64,000 nt of DNA from Fonsecaea monophora (Eukaryota; Ascomycota; Eurotiomycetes; Chaetothyriales; Herpotrichiellaceae), in the NCBI RefSeq assembly GCF_001642475.1, contig NW_019174064.1:1-64000 (forward strand), given 5' to 3'. Below are positions 40,751-52,984 of this stretch, one piece after another; within the stretch, counting starts at the first letter, position 1; each line of letters begins with the position of its first letter. The position numbers and the translations under genes are program-made. The notes below the pieces were generated by a model, which worked only from the letters and a program-made list of their open reading frames with translations, did no database searches and had not been told where the DNA came from.

Positions 40751-43674
40751 TGGGGGAGGTTGGACGGGATATTGTTTCGGAGCTGTGTGCAATGGCCTCG
40801 TATTAGTGATCCGCTCCAATGGTAGAATATAGATAGATAGGTGGCGATGGTGAATGAAATGTAGGGATTGGTTGACTTGCGGGTTGAGGATGACGATGCC
40901 AGGTGAGAGGAAAGAAGGCGCAGTTTGAGGGGACAAGACAGAGACTCAGTCTGGCAGTTTGGTCAGGGACATCGTCACCCTCCTCAACTGCGCTCTCTAC
41001 ACGCCTCACTTCAACCTGCGCCTCAAGACAGACAAGACATACTTTCGGTCTCATCCTTGTTCCCTTCCACCGTCTCTCGAAGATCATTGAATGCCTTTTT
41101 TAACGCTTTCCTCATGGTTTCGGCCTGATCACTCGTGAACACGAGGCCGATGCAGAATGCGAGAATAAGTCGTGACGGTAATTAGTCACCGAGTCCTCTT
41201 CCGATGAGCAACACTCGAGGAGGTCTTTGAGAGTGGACGAGCACGAACGAGGTCTGTGGGGTTGGAGTTGAAGAGTGCCCATTGCGCGGCTTGTCTTGTT
41301 GCTTTTGACATGTTTGTCACATCTCACCAAGTCAGAAAATAGCACATCTCTTGGACATGCACTGTGGACATCTATCGTCGACCAATCGACGTGATGATAT
41401 TGCTCGCTGTCCTCGGGCTTTGTGGTTTTACGAGAGAAGGACACGGAGAATAAAGATATAAGATATTTGTGACAGACTTTCGAGATTAAGATACGACGTG
41501 ACCTCCATAACTACATCCTCGGTCAGAACAAGTCTGCCTACAGCATCTCAATCTTCGCTCCTTCTGGAAATGCACGATATATGCAAGGTATAGTGTCTTG
41601 TAATACTCTTCAATCTCGACACCCAGCCACTTAATTGGTTCCTCGAGGGGCATTCACCGAGATCCTTATCATTTCAGGCTTTCTCTCCATCACAGTCCTT
41701 GCAGACGGATGAACTGCTGCTGCTGCTGTCGCTGCTCCGCCAGTGCTCAGAGCGTCCCAATTCGGCTTCTCGAACGTGAGGACTTCAATATATCCGCAAT
41801 TGTTGTGATTTTGCTGCTTCGCCCGTCTCTGCATAAGGACTTGATGTTTGCATTCACAGGTGAGAGGACTGTGGTAAGCAGGTTCAATAACATTTCTCTC
41901 TCTCCTGTCTCCTAGATGTACTACCGACTCTGCTGCTGTTCCTACATTGTTGTAATTCTGCCGAGGAATCAAGTCTGTCGCTCGTCAATTCTCTCGTCTT
42001 TGCATCACTCTCGCTCGAATCCTCCAACCCTCGTTGCATCGCGGTCCAACTGTTCCACGTTGTCTTGTCTTTTTCCCTCGCAGAGCTGCTCCATATATCG
42101 GATCGGTGTCCTTCAATCCTCGTGCTGTGTCGTACATCATCGTGAATACCCAAGCATCCAAGGTAGATCAGCACCACTAGTCACAAATACAGACAATACC
42201 ACGGTTCTTATACTCATAGATGCTCAAGTGAAAATACCCTGACCTCAATTCCCCAAGATATGCCAGCAGCTCATTGGGCTTAGTTGTCTCGCGCCAGATC
42301 ACGAGCGGTGTTGACGTCTGAAATACAAGGCGACACAGAGTGCCGAAGGGTTGGGTTCATCATCCTTCCAAGAGACAGGTATAGGTGGGTTCGAACCCCA
42401 CTCAGTCAATAAAGGGCTGCGAAAGATCGCTGAGCCAGGGGGCAATGATGATAATCCAGCAGAAACCGGAGGCTGGTCTCTAGTTTTTCAGGAGTTAGGT
42501 CCATACTCGTGTCCTAAGTCAGAAAGACTAGCCAACGTACTATTGTGCTGTTTGCAGGTAGTTCATCACGCTTCTAAGAAACAAGTATCAACCTATACTC
42601 AGACAATGAAGGCTTGCGAAGGATCTCATGATAGCCATGGACAGACGGGAGGCGGGTTGCTTTATGCTATTTACCTTGGTAAATGAGTCGTTTTTTCACA
42701 CGGGTGGCTTTGGAGGTAACACGAAAATGCCGAGTTCCAAGTTGGCAGGAAGCTTGTTCAGCATAATAAGGATGCGAAAATGCTTTGTTTGGCTTTAAAA
42801 TAAGATAAGCTCGACAGGATATGATCCAGGGTCACTTGGATTTGTAAAAACGTTGGTTCAAATGTGGAAAGCATCAGTACTAATTAGTGGGGCTGATTAT
42901 TTTATCGATATTTGTTGATTGGAAGACCATGGCTGATCCTTGTGTGCGCTTGTTGAACCGCGGGAAATGATGTACAGGCCTGCACTGGCCTGATTCAAGC
43001 AGAAGGGTTCAAGGGATATGAGGGCGGGATGGATGTGTGGAGTATAGGAGCAAAGGAAGTAAAGTCCAGCTTGTGCCATCCATAATGAACAGTTTAATAC
43101 TTGGCAGATTTGCTAAACATGCCAAACATGCCAAAAACAGAGAGGCTGAGAGGAGAGAACTGCTACTGTTCACCTGTTTAACACCTGGGTCTGGATCTTG
43201 GATCTTGGATCTGGATAGATGAAGAATAACCCAGCTGTACACAGTCCAGTCCGTTCTCGCAGACCATGTCTTGCCGTCTACACATGCGCCGCGGCCCAAT
43301 CGCTTTCTTACTCGAGTTTGTTGCTCCCACGGCATACATAGGTAGGTACAGGGGCAGGCAGCCTTGTAACGTGGACACATCAGCTCTATCGCCATATCGC
43401 CATATCGCTTACAAAAGTTCCCTTTGCCTCTCGCACAACGCCATTCTGTGCTGTGCCACGCCACCTTGTTGCGCCTTGTCTTTGAAATAGACAATAACCC
43501 CGGACAGGTAGGTCAGCACCATGCCTACCAGGACCACCCTCGCTCCCAAAAATCATCGTGCCACGTACATATGTACTGGCGTTTTAGGCATTTCCACCCA
43601 AGGCCACATCCTTATTCTCCTCTCGTTCCACTAACCAAAAACAATTCCACGGAACACCCATGGCAAGGGACCAT
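40751..43674. other. gene-poor region upstream of GH5 gene
   Basis: The first part is the GH5 promoter. No gene is supported in the remaining 2.5 kb. A CTG-rich microsatellite lies at about 41712-41737, and GATCTTG(GATCTTG) and GCCATATC short repeats lie at about 43190-43210 and 43390-43410. A T-arm-like sequence, GTGGGTTCGAACCCCAC, lies at 42388-42404. Confidence 0.5.
42345..42412 (+). other. tRNA-like B-box remnant (not a callable tRNA)
   Basis: Positions 42388-42404 can form a perfect T-arm: a five-pair GTGGG/CCCAC stem with loop TTCGAAC. A string TGCCGAAGGGTTGG about 40 bases upstream partly matches an A box. I could not build a matching acceptor stem, a proper anticodon arm or a T-run terminator. 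A decayed tRNA or an isolated B box (as in SINEs) fits better than a working tRNA gene. Confidence 0.25.
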
Positions 43675-46668
43675 TCACTTCATCAACAATTCCATCTGTT
43701 CTCTTCTTTTCGCGCGCATCGACATTGACAGACTCTGTTGTGCCATCGGGATGTCTTTGGCCTCGCCAATCCCCAGGGGATCCAGGTCGTCCACCAACGT
43801 CTCTACTGGCTCCTTGATTTCGCCGGTGGAGTTGTCCTTTTCAGCCTCTTTGCTCACGGCGGAGGAATCATCTTGCCGCTGAGGTTCCTCTATCTGTGGC
43901 CTGCTGCCCTGGCCTGGCTCCTGCGGCTTGATGAGAGGAGATAGACTTGGACTCGCCGGTAGCGGAGCTGCTTGTGCTTGCTGCCCGTGCGGGAAATGGT
44001 GAATCATGACCGTGCTCTGATCGGATGTAGACAGGATATTCGATGCTGCCGAATCGTCCTTAACGGCTCGGAGGCGGTCGCTCGTTTTCACATCGTCGTC
44101 ACGGTCTTTCTTCATGACAAGCTCATTCGGTTGGCCTTGGATACTCTCCAATTCCTGTTTCGTCGATGAAGCAGCAGGAATGGGCGTCCTTGATCTCGAA
44201 AATGATTCTCTCGGCATGGGTGATGCTGTCCGAGATGCTGTCCGTGAAGGGCTAAGAGCAGATCCAGACACAACAGGCACCTTTGACCTATCTGCCACTG
44301 GCTCATGCACCTTCGAATGTAACTTGGGTGGAGGAGAAGTTGTCAATCCAATACTCGCCTCACTCGTCTCCAAACCTACGAGCACAGGGGTCCTAGCCCT
44401 GGACGTAGGTGCCGAAGCAGAGGATGAGTAGTCGAGCTGTGATCCACCAGCATCCGAGACAGACGTCCATAGCTCAGCCCCTCCTCCTTCGATTGCACCA
44501 TTAGTTTGCGTTTTGATGGAGGGTTGTGGTTTGGCGTTCATTTCGTCGTCGGTGCGGCCAAAGAGTTCATTCCACCATCTTACCTCGTCAGGCCTGGGGA
44601 AGATAAGGCGTTCTTTGCCACGAATGTTGTCGTCAATAACCGGATCGTATTTGGGATTCAGAAACTCTTGTTTGCGGGCGAGAAAATAGTCCCAGACGCT
44701 TCTGGTGCGATCGCTAAGTCTGGCTTCCTTGCGTTCCCTTTCGTTGTCACCAAGGAATGTTCCATACTGACAGGAGTACAGATGGAAGAGGAGACGTCGA
44801 AGGAATCGTTCGGTAAACTCGAAGCGGGTGGGATATTGGTACAGCAGCTGGTACGTCGCATCGAGAAATTGGTGGAAAACGGGCGATGTCTCTTTTACCC
44901 TAGTGACCGGCTTCTCTTTCTCCTTCTTCGCTGCTCCAGACACAATCCGTCTTCCTGGTTGCGATTCCGAGTCATAGTTATTAGGCGTGTCCGCGTCCGA
45001 GTCCACATTGATCGATTCTCTCGACTCGTTGTTCTTGGTGTTGGAAAAGAATCCCTTCGCTGTCAAGAATGCGTTCTCAAAAGTGGCCATGGCTCCGCTC
45101 TTCTCTTCCTTGCCATCAACATCCTCACTCCCTCTGCTGATTCGCTCGTTCTCAATTTGGAACCACTTCTCCGAACTCAAAAATCCCGAACGATGTTTGA
45201 ACATGTGGCCGAAGCTCAGCCAATCTTTTTCCACCAGTACCATAAAACCTTCCATTGTTCGGTAGTATGGATCAAGGCATATCTGGCTGAGAGATGACAG
45301 CTGGCTTGTTCTGTCCCAACCATCACTGCAATGAATCAGCACATGGCTGTGTTGCAACCCGACTTGTCGAGCGATTAGACCCGAGCCATCTAGAATGAGA
45401 CCAATGTGTTTTAGCCAATTGCTCTTCTGTAGTAACTCCTGGTTGGGCCCCAAGGGAGTCAGGTCGGAATCCTTGAACGCGTCGATCACTTTCTGGAGAC
45501 TATCTCGCATGACATGGATGTTGTCGATCCCTAGGTATGCCTTGGTAGCAAACTTGTAGTTGCTCATGTCTTCGGAGCCCATGCCCTGTGTCTGCATAAC
45601 CAGAGCATTGATGGTGGGGCGTGCATCCACGATCATATTTCGCTGCTGCGCCCCGTAAACCAAAGGCCTTCTGTCCTCTGCACCATCTTGGGCGTCATCG
45701 TCACCACGAAACCTGGCAATGATGGCATCCTCAACGGCTTCAGCGTCCGCCTGCGAAATTTCACTATCCAAGACAACTGCGCAGGTAGATTCTTTGCTAG
45801 ATCCGGAGTCCTCCCTCTCCGGTGGAGGCGAGTTGTAGGCAGATAGTGGTCGTTCAGCCCTGGTAGTGTTGAAGATTGCCGCAACGAGCTTTTCATCCTG
45901 AATACTCCGATTTCCTCTTACGCCAACCAACGGCTGAGATGACCTAGTAATGGTACAGTCATTGACCGGATGAAGATACGTAAGGACCGGTATCCTGGCT
46001 CTGGAGCGATATCGTCCTGCATAGTTCAGGGTGTTATCTGAGATGGTTGCCGGGACCGCAAGAACGGCAGGGTATGTTGGAGAGAAGCTGTAGTCCTTGT
46101 TGATGGTGGAGATCCTCCAGTTGGTCTTACGACTCTCGTCACCGAGGCCCATTCTCCTCCACTCCCGCATGGGATCATACAGAGCCCAACCCTTGCCGCC
46201 CACATCCTTTTCGGGTCCTGTGGGATGATATGAAAACGCGTACAGTTTTTCGATCCCGCTCAGCTTGCACGTCCAGGCTTTGACACTGTCGTAGACATCC
46301 CTAGCCTTCCGGTCATCATTGAAATAAAAGCAATAAAACGTGAAATCGCGGCAGCGCAGACGGATGGACGAAGGCTGCCGGGAGGCGGTAGGACTAGGCC
46401 GGAAGGTACAGAATTGAATGATGGGATATGTTATCCAATTTTCTCGGGGTCGAGTCGGCTTGCCGTTGGCGGCGGGAGGAGCGGCATGAACGAATATGAG
46501 GTGGTGAGGTGTCAGATGTAACGTTCCGTTGACCTGGATTCCTCGACGCGAGAGGGTCACATCGTCAACCTGTCAAGGGATACATTGTCAGCCTCACAAG
46601 ACCCGGACTGTCGCGCAATAGGGAATGGATCATATAACCTTCGCGATGCGGGTGCGCTCCATGGCCAT
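43675..46668 (-). CDS. YMR1: myotubularin-type phosphoinositide 3-phosphatase
   Basis: 974-aa protein in two exons, 46668-46639 (MAMERTRIAK) and 46569-43675, split by a 69-nt intron ending GACAG. It should remove the 3-phosphate of PI3P or PI(3,5)P2 on endosomal and vacuolar membranes. The N-terminal PH-GRAM region (VTLSRRGIQVNGTLHLTPHH) precedes the catalytic domain (WRISTINKDYSFSPTYPAVL, LTYLHPVNDCTITRSSQPLV). The active-site loop HCSDGWDRT has its cysteine at residue 424 in the CX5R form, so it is predicted active. SFGHMFKHRSGFL follows. The final 270 residues are Ser/Pro/Lys-rich with a helical charged end (QQSLSMSMRAKRREQMELL). Yeast has one myotubularin, Ymr1, and this appears to be its counterpart. 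The long tail is typical of filamentous fungi. Confidence 0.92.
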
Positions 46669-47485
46669 TTTGGCGTTGTGCTAGGCCAGGCGGCTGCCTC
46701 GCGGAACCATTGGCGGGGCTGCTGGGAAACGACGACTAAGCAACAAGGGAAGCAATCTAGCCAACTTGATCGGTAGAACTGAAAGACCTAGAAAAAGAAA
46801 AGAGAGAATCTAATGAGGGATTCGGGACGGACAACCACAGTGACTGAGGATGGAGGGTGCATGGGCAGGTTGGACAAACAAATCCACGATCGACGTCAGA
46901 CGATAAACGGGCCGCCAGGGTCTCCGCATTCCACTTAGCGCAGCCTCGTCCAAGCCACGGTATGAGGTAGATATCTTCCACGACATATCAAAGGACTGAT
47001 GATTTATGAATGGATTTTTTGTATTCATCGGTCAAGAGACAGATACACAGTGATTGTTCACTCGGCTCTGCACGACATCTCTTCAACATCCCCACGCACT
47101 AAAACACATCCCTTGATCGGAGACAACTGCTTTTTGAATCCAAGCCGTGGGTTTCCCATGTGGCCCTTCTCAGCGACAGAAATCCCAAGCGCTTCCTTTG
47201 CTCCCTGCCGCATTAATTCACAATGCAAATCCATTCGTGTCGTGACTAGTTGTACAAATTGCTCAGAACTTGAAATTTCCCAACATCCGTTCCGCGGGGT
47301 GGGAGGCCCCTTTTCATGCATGCTGACCCATTACTTCATGGTTCTGCTGTCCCTTTTGCTTGTCCATGCCAGAAAAACGCCATGCTATGTTCAAATGATT
47401 CCACAATGTCCATTCTAAGTTAGACATCAATCCAAAAGGAATAAGGCCGTATCTTGCCCGCTTGTCCTGCATGCGTAGCTTTTAC
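46669..47485. other. spacer between the two phosphatase genes
   Basis: About 820 bases in tandem orientation (both genes minus). It holds the myotubularin promoter and the 3' flank of the MAPK phosphatase gene. No gene or repeat is supported. Confidence 0.4.
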
Positions 47486-49963
47486 TCACAAGAAGTCATC
47501 AATGTTCCGAAATATCTCGGGTGCTTCACCTTGTTGGTGAGGACTCCTAGGGTCAAATGGTGCTGGTATCTGACTCGCGACTGCGTATGATGCCGGCTGT
47601 TGTATCTGCCGTGGCAGCAAGACTCCCCTTGTAACGTTCTTACCACTGCCATTAACCACGGTCAGGTCTGCTGTGGTCGTGATGCCAAATGGGGATACCA
47701 TAAATTCTGTGGCCCTCGGCGACAAGAGCGAGGAACCCTCGTCTGCTTCTGTGGTGGGATCTATCCTGGGTGAGCTGGTCACAACCCCTAATCTGGGTGT
47801 TTTGGAGGGATTGGAGAGCGGCTGGGGAGGTAGCGAGTCGAACTTCTCGCGGAATGGCAGTGGTCTGGGCGACACACTCTGTGGAGGGCTCTGGGGACGT
47901 GGAGGACTGCTCGATTCCGCTGCCGGCTCTGGGTCTGGCACTTTCGTGGTCGGGGGCGATTGCCTAGCAATACTTCCCAGAATCTGGCTCAACTTGGCTG
48001 GCGTAGCTATCGAATCTGCTCGTTCATTCCTGGGAAACAGTGGCACTGGAGGAAGGGCCTTATCAAGTCTCAGCGGTGGGGGTGCTTTCTCATGAGCGTC
48101 CGTGGCAAAAGCACCCGTCTGAGCCGGTGCCCGGTCACCGAGCCAGGAAGATTGCTTCGCGACTGGTGTGTCCATGAGAGGAGAGACCGAGGATGGTATC
48201 TTCCACCAGCTCGCTTTGGGGTTGTTGCAGTGATCGCCATAGACTCCTTTGACAACTTTTGACCGGAAGTCTGCCAATTGATAGATCAAGCTCATGTTGG
48301 GTCCGACCCATTCACTCCGTTGCTTCACCGCCATATACATCGAGTGGAAATCCGGCTGATAGCCTTTATACAGGCCGTACGCGATGACCAGTGAGGCTGA
48401 CCGACTGACTCCTAATTGGCAGTGTATTAAGACCTTTTTACCCGCTTGTATTCTTTCATCAATTAGTCGACATAGGCAGTACAGATCCTCCAATATCTCC
48501 GAATTATGATCCCATGGTACATGTAAGTATTCGGGTTGTGGGCGCTGAGCGAACGAGTTTGGCCGAGGTGTGGTGGGTGTTGGAGTCTCATTGGGTCGAG
48601 GCCACTCCCAGGCCGACTTGAATGACATTTCCGAAATGGCGGTCTGGGGTTCCATCTCGAGCTTCGGATGTCCCAAATCAAAAGGGACTTTTATTTCCTT
48701 GGCAACATTGATGACCATGTCGAACTGGCTTGCCTCTTGTGCCGTCGGCTCCAAGTACAAATAAACTCCGCTGTCGTATATCAGGACAGGTCCCTTGGGG
48801 TATCCCCTTTCTTGAGTTTCTTGTGATTTCTGTGGGTGGAATTCGTCCTCTTCTTTCAACTCTGGAAGCTGAGGGTTGACAGACTGAACTGCATTGCTTG
48901 ATTCCAACCCAGACCCGGACATAACAGTGCCAGAAGCGGGTAAATGCAGGAACAGCCCCCCAGGGGGAGGTTTGATAGGCGAAGCTAGGGAGGCGAGAGC
49001 CGGTGAAGACGCCATATGATGTAACGAGGGTCGAGAGCTGGGCGTTGGAGGCACATCAAATGCTCGGTTAAAGGTTAGCTGTTGAAAGCCAGGGGTCCTG
49101 ATTGTGAGATTGGTCGGCTTTTTCCTTCCTGTTCGAGGAGTGTCTTTGGAGGGTGAGACGGGAGCGGAGAATGCATGGGATTCGAATCCATGTGCAGTCG
49201 AAGGGCGGGGTAGCACCACCGCGCTCATGTTCAGCGACAGGTTCTTGACATTCTTGGGGAGCTCTGGAACCAAGGCAGGCTTCGTTGGCAGGACGTTCGC
49301 GTTTTCTCTGATTGTCGGTACTGATTGCTGTCCAAGGTTCCCCGGGTGTTCTGTTGAGGGTCCAACCATTATGTTTCGGAAAGGGGATACGGGAGCGTTA
49401 GAGGAGGCTGATTCGGGGGACGAAGAGGGAGAAGAGTCTGTGATCAAGGGAGAATCGAAGGTTGAGTTGGTGGTCGTAGGTGAGGATTCTGTAGAGGCGG
49501 ACGTCATGGAGGTGACGCTGTCGCGATGGTGTAAGCAGAGAGCAGAGTGCGGCACAGTCGAGTCTGCAGGAAGAGGATTTGCGTCGGTGACGAGGATTTG
49601 GGTGTCACTCTCAGGTATTGTCTCCGAAGCGGCCGTCAACTCTTCCATCGCCTTCAAGATGCTTGTATCGGGCTTTCCAACAATTGACATGAAGGACGGA
49701 AATGGTGTTGACATGATTGAGCCCACCTCGACCGGGGGCATATTCGAGTATTTGGTTTGGTAGTAGAGAGGTGGTCGTCTCTTGCTGGAGGACCCGGGGA
49801 TTTGGGAGGATTCGACGCAGCCTACTGGCAAAGCCGTCGAAGCTGAGCCATGCCGAACACAGCGGCGGATTGTACTCGTGACGTCTTGGTAGTTGTTGGC
49901 CAAGTCAAAAGACCTTTTGCGCTGATGATTGTTAGCAAGAAAGTCCATTGAGTCTCTCAACAT
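47486..49963 (-). CDS. dual-specificity MAP kinase phosphatase (Msg5-like)
   Basis: Single-exon 825-aa protein. I chose the ATG at 49963 (MLRDSMDFLANNHQRKRSFD) because the longer open frame upstream lacks an ATG. The catalytic domain lies at about residues 395-580: GPVLIYDSGVYLYLEPTA, FDMVINVAKEIKVPFD, YLHVPWDHNSEI, and the phosphate loop HCQLGVSRSAS with catalytic Cys at residue 515. An AYGLYKGY helix and WVGPNMSLIYQL follow. Such enzymes dephosphorylate both Thr and Tyr of MAP kinases, as yeast Msg5 does for Fus3 and Slt2. The long N-terminal half is Ser/Pro/Thr-rich and includes NLTIRTPGFQQLTFNRAF, possibly a docking segment. The tail is proline-rich. Substrate kinase is inferred, not shown. 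Confidence 0.88.
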   Translation of the reverse strand: MLRDSMDFLANNHQRKRSFDLANNYQDVTSTIRRCVRHGSASTALPVGCVESSQIPGSSSKRRPPLYYQTKYSNMPPVEVGSIMSTPFPSFMSIVGKPDTSILKAMEELTAASETIPESDTQILVTDANPLPADSTVPHSALCLHHRDSVTSMTSASTESSPTTTNSTFDSPLITDSSPSSSPESASSNAPVSPFRNIMVGPSTEHPGNLGQQSVPTIRENANVLPTKPALVPELPKNVKNLSLNMSAVVLPRPSTAHGFESHAFSAPVSPSKDTPRTGRKKPTNLTIRTPGFQQLTFNRAFDVPPTPSSRPSLHHMASSPALASLASPIKPPPGGLFLHLPASGTVMSGSGLESSNAVQSVNPQLPELKEEDEFHPQKSQETQERGYPKGPVLIYDSGVYLYLEPTAQEASQFDMVINVAKEIKVPFDLGHPKLEMEPQTAISEMSFKSAWEWPRPNETPTPTTPRPNSFAQRPQPEYLHVPWDHNSEILEDLYCLCRLIDERIQAGKKVLIHCQLGVSRSASLVIAYGLYKGYQPDFHSMYMAVKQRSEWVGPNMSLIYQLADFRSKVVKGVYGDHCNNPKASWWKIPSSVSPLMDTPVAKQSSWLGDRAPAQTGAFATDAHEKAPPPLRLDKALPPVPLFPRNERADSIATPAKLSQILGSIARQSPPTTKVPDPEPAAESSSPPRPQSPPQSVSPRPLPFREKFDSLPPQPLSNPSKTPRLGVVTSSPRIDPTTEADEGSSLLSPRATEFMVSPFGITTTADLTVVNGSGKNVTRGVLLPRQIQQPASYAVASQIPAPFDPRSPHQQGEAPEIFRNIDDFL

Positions 49964-52900
49964 GATGACGAGTGGTGATGACGACGAAGGCGTGCTGAAG
50001 GACCATGGCACCAGCACATAAGTCTCTCCAGGTCAGACGGCAAGAGGGAGTGGCGAGGATTTGGTACTGACATACAATGACTGTGGTCGAAGTTGAGGTC
50101 TCAAAACAATCCAGAAGAGTTTAATGGTATCCGGAACGGTCAATCGCGGCGCAACAACGGTGAGGCATGCGACACAAAACAAAAGCGAGGATGGATTCCT
50201 TGTCCCTGTTGCAGCAGGTCCCCTAGAGTATCCCTGGAAGGAGAGACGGTGGTGGTTGTTTGTGCTGGGTTCGGTCCTCCGCAGTTTCAGATTCAGCGCG
50301 TATCCAAAGTGTGCGGCGCAGCAAGTCAGGCTTTCCTCCTTGGCCGCGTTCGTTCTCCGACGATGATGGCTCCACCAAAGTCACAGAGTGTAATACGGAT
50401 TTGGGATGTGGGATTTTCGGTCGGGGAGTGACAAGCAACAGACTACTTGGTCGTGCAAAAGGCTATGGAGTGTATGCGCGACAGGAATCCGGAGTAGAGG
50501 AATGCGACCTGAAGGTCAATAAAAGGCGAAGTCGCAAAGGAGGGGGAGGACCAGAGACGATTAGTTGACAGCAACTCGGCGGCTTTTTCGTTCGAATCAA
50601 AGAAACCGAGGACGGGCGGCAAAGTGGAAGTGAAAGCGGCCTATGCGACAGGTTGAGGCTTGAAGTCGAGGACTGGTGGACAAAGAGTACTAGGTAGGAG
50701 TGGTCGGTAAGTGGTAGGGGTACTGGGTATTCGATGAGAGGTGGGCAAGAGTCTCGAGTTTCAAGCACCGAGTAGTGGGTGGATCCGGGTGCTTTTGGCC
50801 GACTGGCAAATGAGCAAGGAGAGAGAACGCGGGATGGCGCAATGTTGAACCGGGCCAGGTATAGACGAGCCCACGAGGGAGAAGTTGCTGGGGTGGAGAT
50901 GGAGCAGAGGAGGGATCAGGGACGGTTGCGATCGATAGTCTGGATAGAGGAGTCGAGTGCGAGCAGTAGTGAGGATGATGGTAGGTGGTTGGGGACCAGG
51001 CTGCGTTTTTCTTCGAGTCTGGATTGAAGATGAAAGAAAACATACAGCAGCTACTACCTGCAGAGGAATACGAGTAGACCCAGGCTGCCCACCGGCGCCG
51101 CGGCCGTCAAACTGTCAGTGGGAGTCTCTTTTTAGGCGCTTGGACAAGATTTCACCTTTTGGCACAAGAAGCGAATCATAATGACATGTAACGATCAGGG
51201 CAGTTGTCGGGGCATGAAGGGGGCCAAAGGGATCAAACAATGATTGGTTTGGGGGCACTAGGGGGGCAAGTAGGAGCCACCAACCTGAAACGCAATGCCA
51301 ATCGCCCAGGCACGCAGCACGCAGGCACGCAGGCCACCTGAACAAGGCCCCCTCCCCCCCAAAAATGCCTATTACCTGTCCAAGCATCCAGTAGGCTGAT
51401 TGAGGCCCTGGGTGACCCCGTCATTGCTTCTATTTCTGGCCCTGATCCGGGAAATTTGCCGCGCGCATCCACTTGCCCATTGCCCATTGCTTGGTGCAAT
51501 TATTGCCCAACATCCAGCTGAGAGTACCTACTCATACCTACATATTATTATTCATAGATGCTGCCCTCCAAACATAGCTCGCCGGTGATGTGTATATCCA
51601 TGACCCAGCTCTCCTTGCCCAATACTCTCCCAGGAAAAGACTATGCATGCTGACCGAGTCCCTTTGATCCCAATAGCTTGGATGCAATGCTCCCAAAATA
51701 AAAGAACCCCCGCCCTCGAACAATCAATCTAAAGAAAGCTCTTCTGACTGCATGTGCAAGATTCTCCCAAATTCATCGCTAGGGACAACAAAGAGACAAC
51801 AAAAGAGGGGGGAAATAAACAAAGGTCAAACGCAAGACGGATCTGCATCCCCTTCACCCCACATCCGGTCGCGCATGAGACCTGCAAGATTGCACCGCGT
51901 TTCAGATTGCTACATGCCACCAGCCTTCCCTTAAGATGTCTGTGCGCCGCCCCTCCGAGGCTGGTGACATGAAGCCTTGAAGGCTGACTGTGTACTAAGT
52001 ACGAGGTACCAAGTAGTACAACGCACCTCAAACCTCACCCTTTTCTCCTCAGTGTTCCCATAAAGAAGACCCGACGTCACAGATTACAATTTTTATGCCT
52101 CAGGTCTACGATAGAGAGAAGCCTTCTTGTCCCTCTCCTCTAGAGGTCCTTGTAAAGCGTCTGAACAGGATGCTCGTCCTCATGTATTCTGCTTACCCAG
52201 GGACCATTATTAATCGTACCTCAAGTTTCTGTTTCCAATTCGACTCGCATGGGCCAAGCTTCCTACCATCAGGCCTTCTCTTTTCATTCCTACGAGTATG
52301 AAGGAATCTCGAAGTCTATAACCTCAGCCCCCTTGGCGGCTAGGCCTCATGCTCGGGTACCGAACACCATCGACAAAACACTATAACGTGGCATCAACTC
52401 TCTCGAAAGGGAGCGTTGTTCGGGGCCGAAAATAGGGCATGCGCAAGCGAAATCGTGTTGAAAGGGTCTGACAGCCTAACAGGCTCCCTCATACAGGTAC
52501 TTTACCTCGTTGATTGAGATTGCTATTTCTAGGTCCTCGTATTCCCCATGCGAACTTGTGGCAAACTCGTCCGCTCAAAACAGGTTACCCTTTGGAGTCG
52601 AAAAAGAACGTTGTCTATCATGCCAGTTTCCCCTGAAGAGACCTGACACCCCATATCCCGAAATAACTCAAGTGAGTCCCAAACTCCAAGCACTTATTGG
52701 GCGGTGTGTCCTTGTTTTTTTGATAACCCATAACGCCGTCATTTGGGGGAGCCATAACCATCCTTTCCGCGTGGCCAGAGTTTCCCGAACCCCCGAACCC
52801 CCGAACCTGCCAGGAATATAACCACCCAGTACTCTTCGTAGGCTAGATTGCTTGCTGGTATGCCTGAACCAGGTGAGGTCGGAATGGGGAAGAGTGAAGA

Positions 52901-52984
52901 AGCGAAGAAGACAGACATAAGCCCTCCCAAGTCCCAACCTTTGATTCCCTCGACCCAAAAACACCTGCCCTTTCCCTATTGTTT
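49964..52984. other. intergenic region
   Basis: A 3.0-kb spacer upstream of the MAPK phosphatase gene. The first kilobase is probably its promoter and leader. A GTAC-rich string lies at about 51990-52022, and short homopolymer runs of C and A occur near 51350. No gene or RNA is supported. Confidence 0.45.

Noticed and set aside
41112..41444. 110-codon minus-strand frame with several cysteines
   Set aside because: Begins with GTG, cysteine spacing fits no zinc-binding motif, and no neighbouring exon could be joined.
47673..49763. Plus-strand frames opposite the MAPK phosphatase gene
   Set aside because: Antisense shadows of a Ser/Pro-rich coding sequence with no own motifs.
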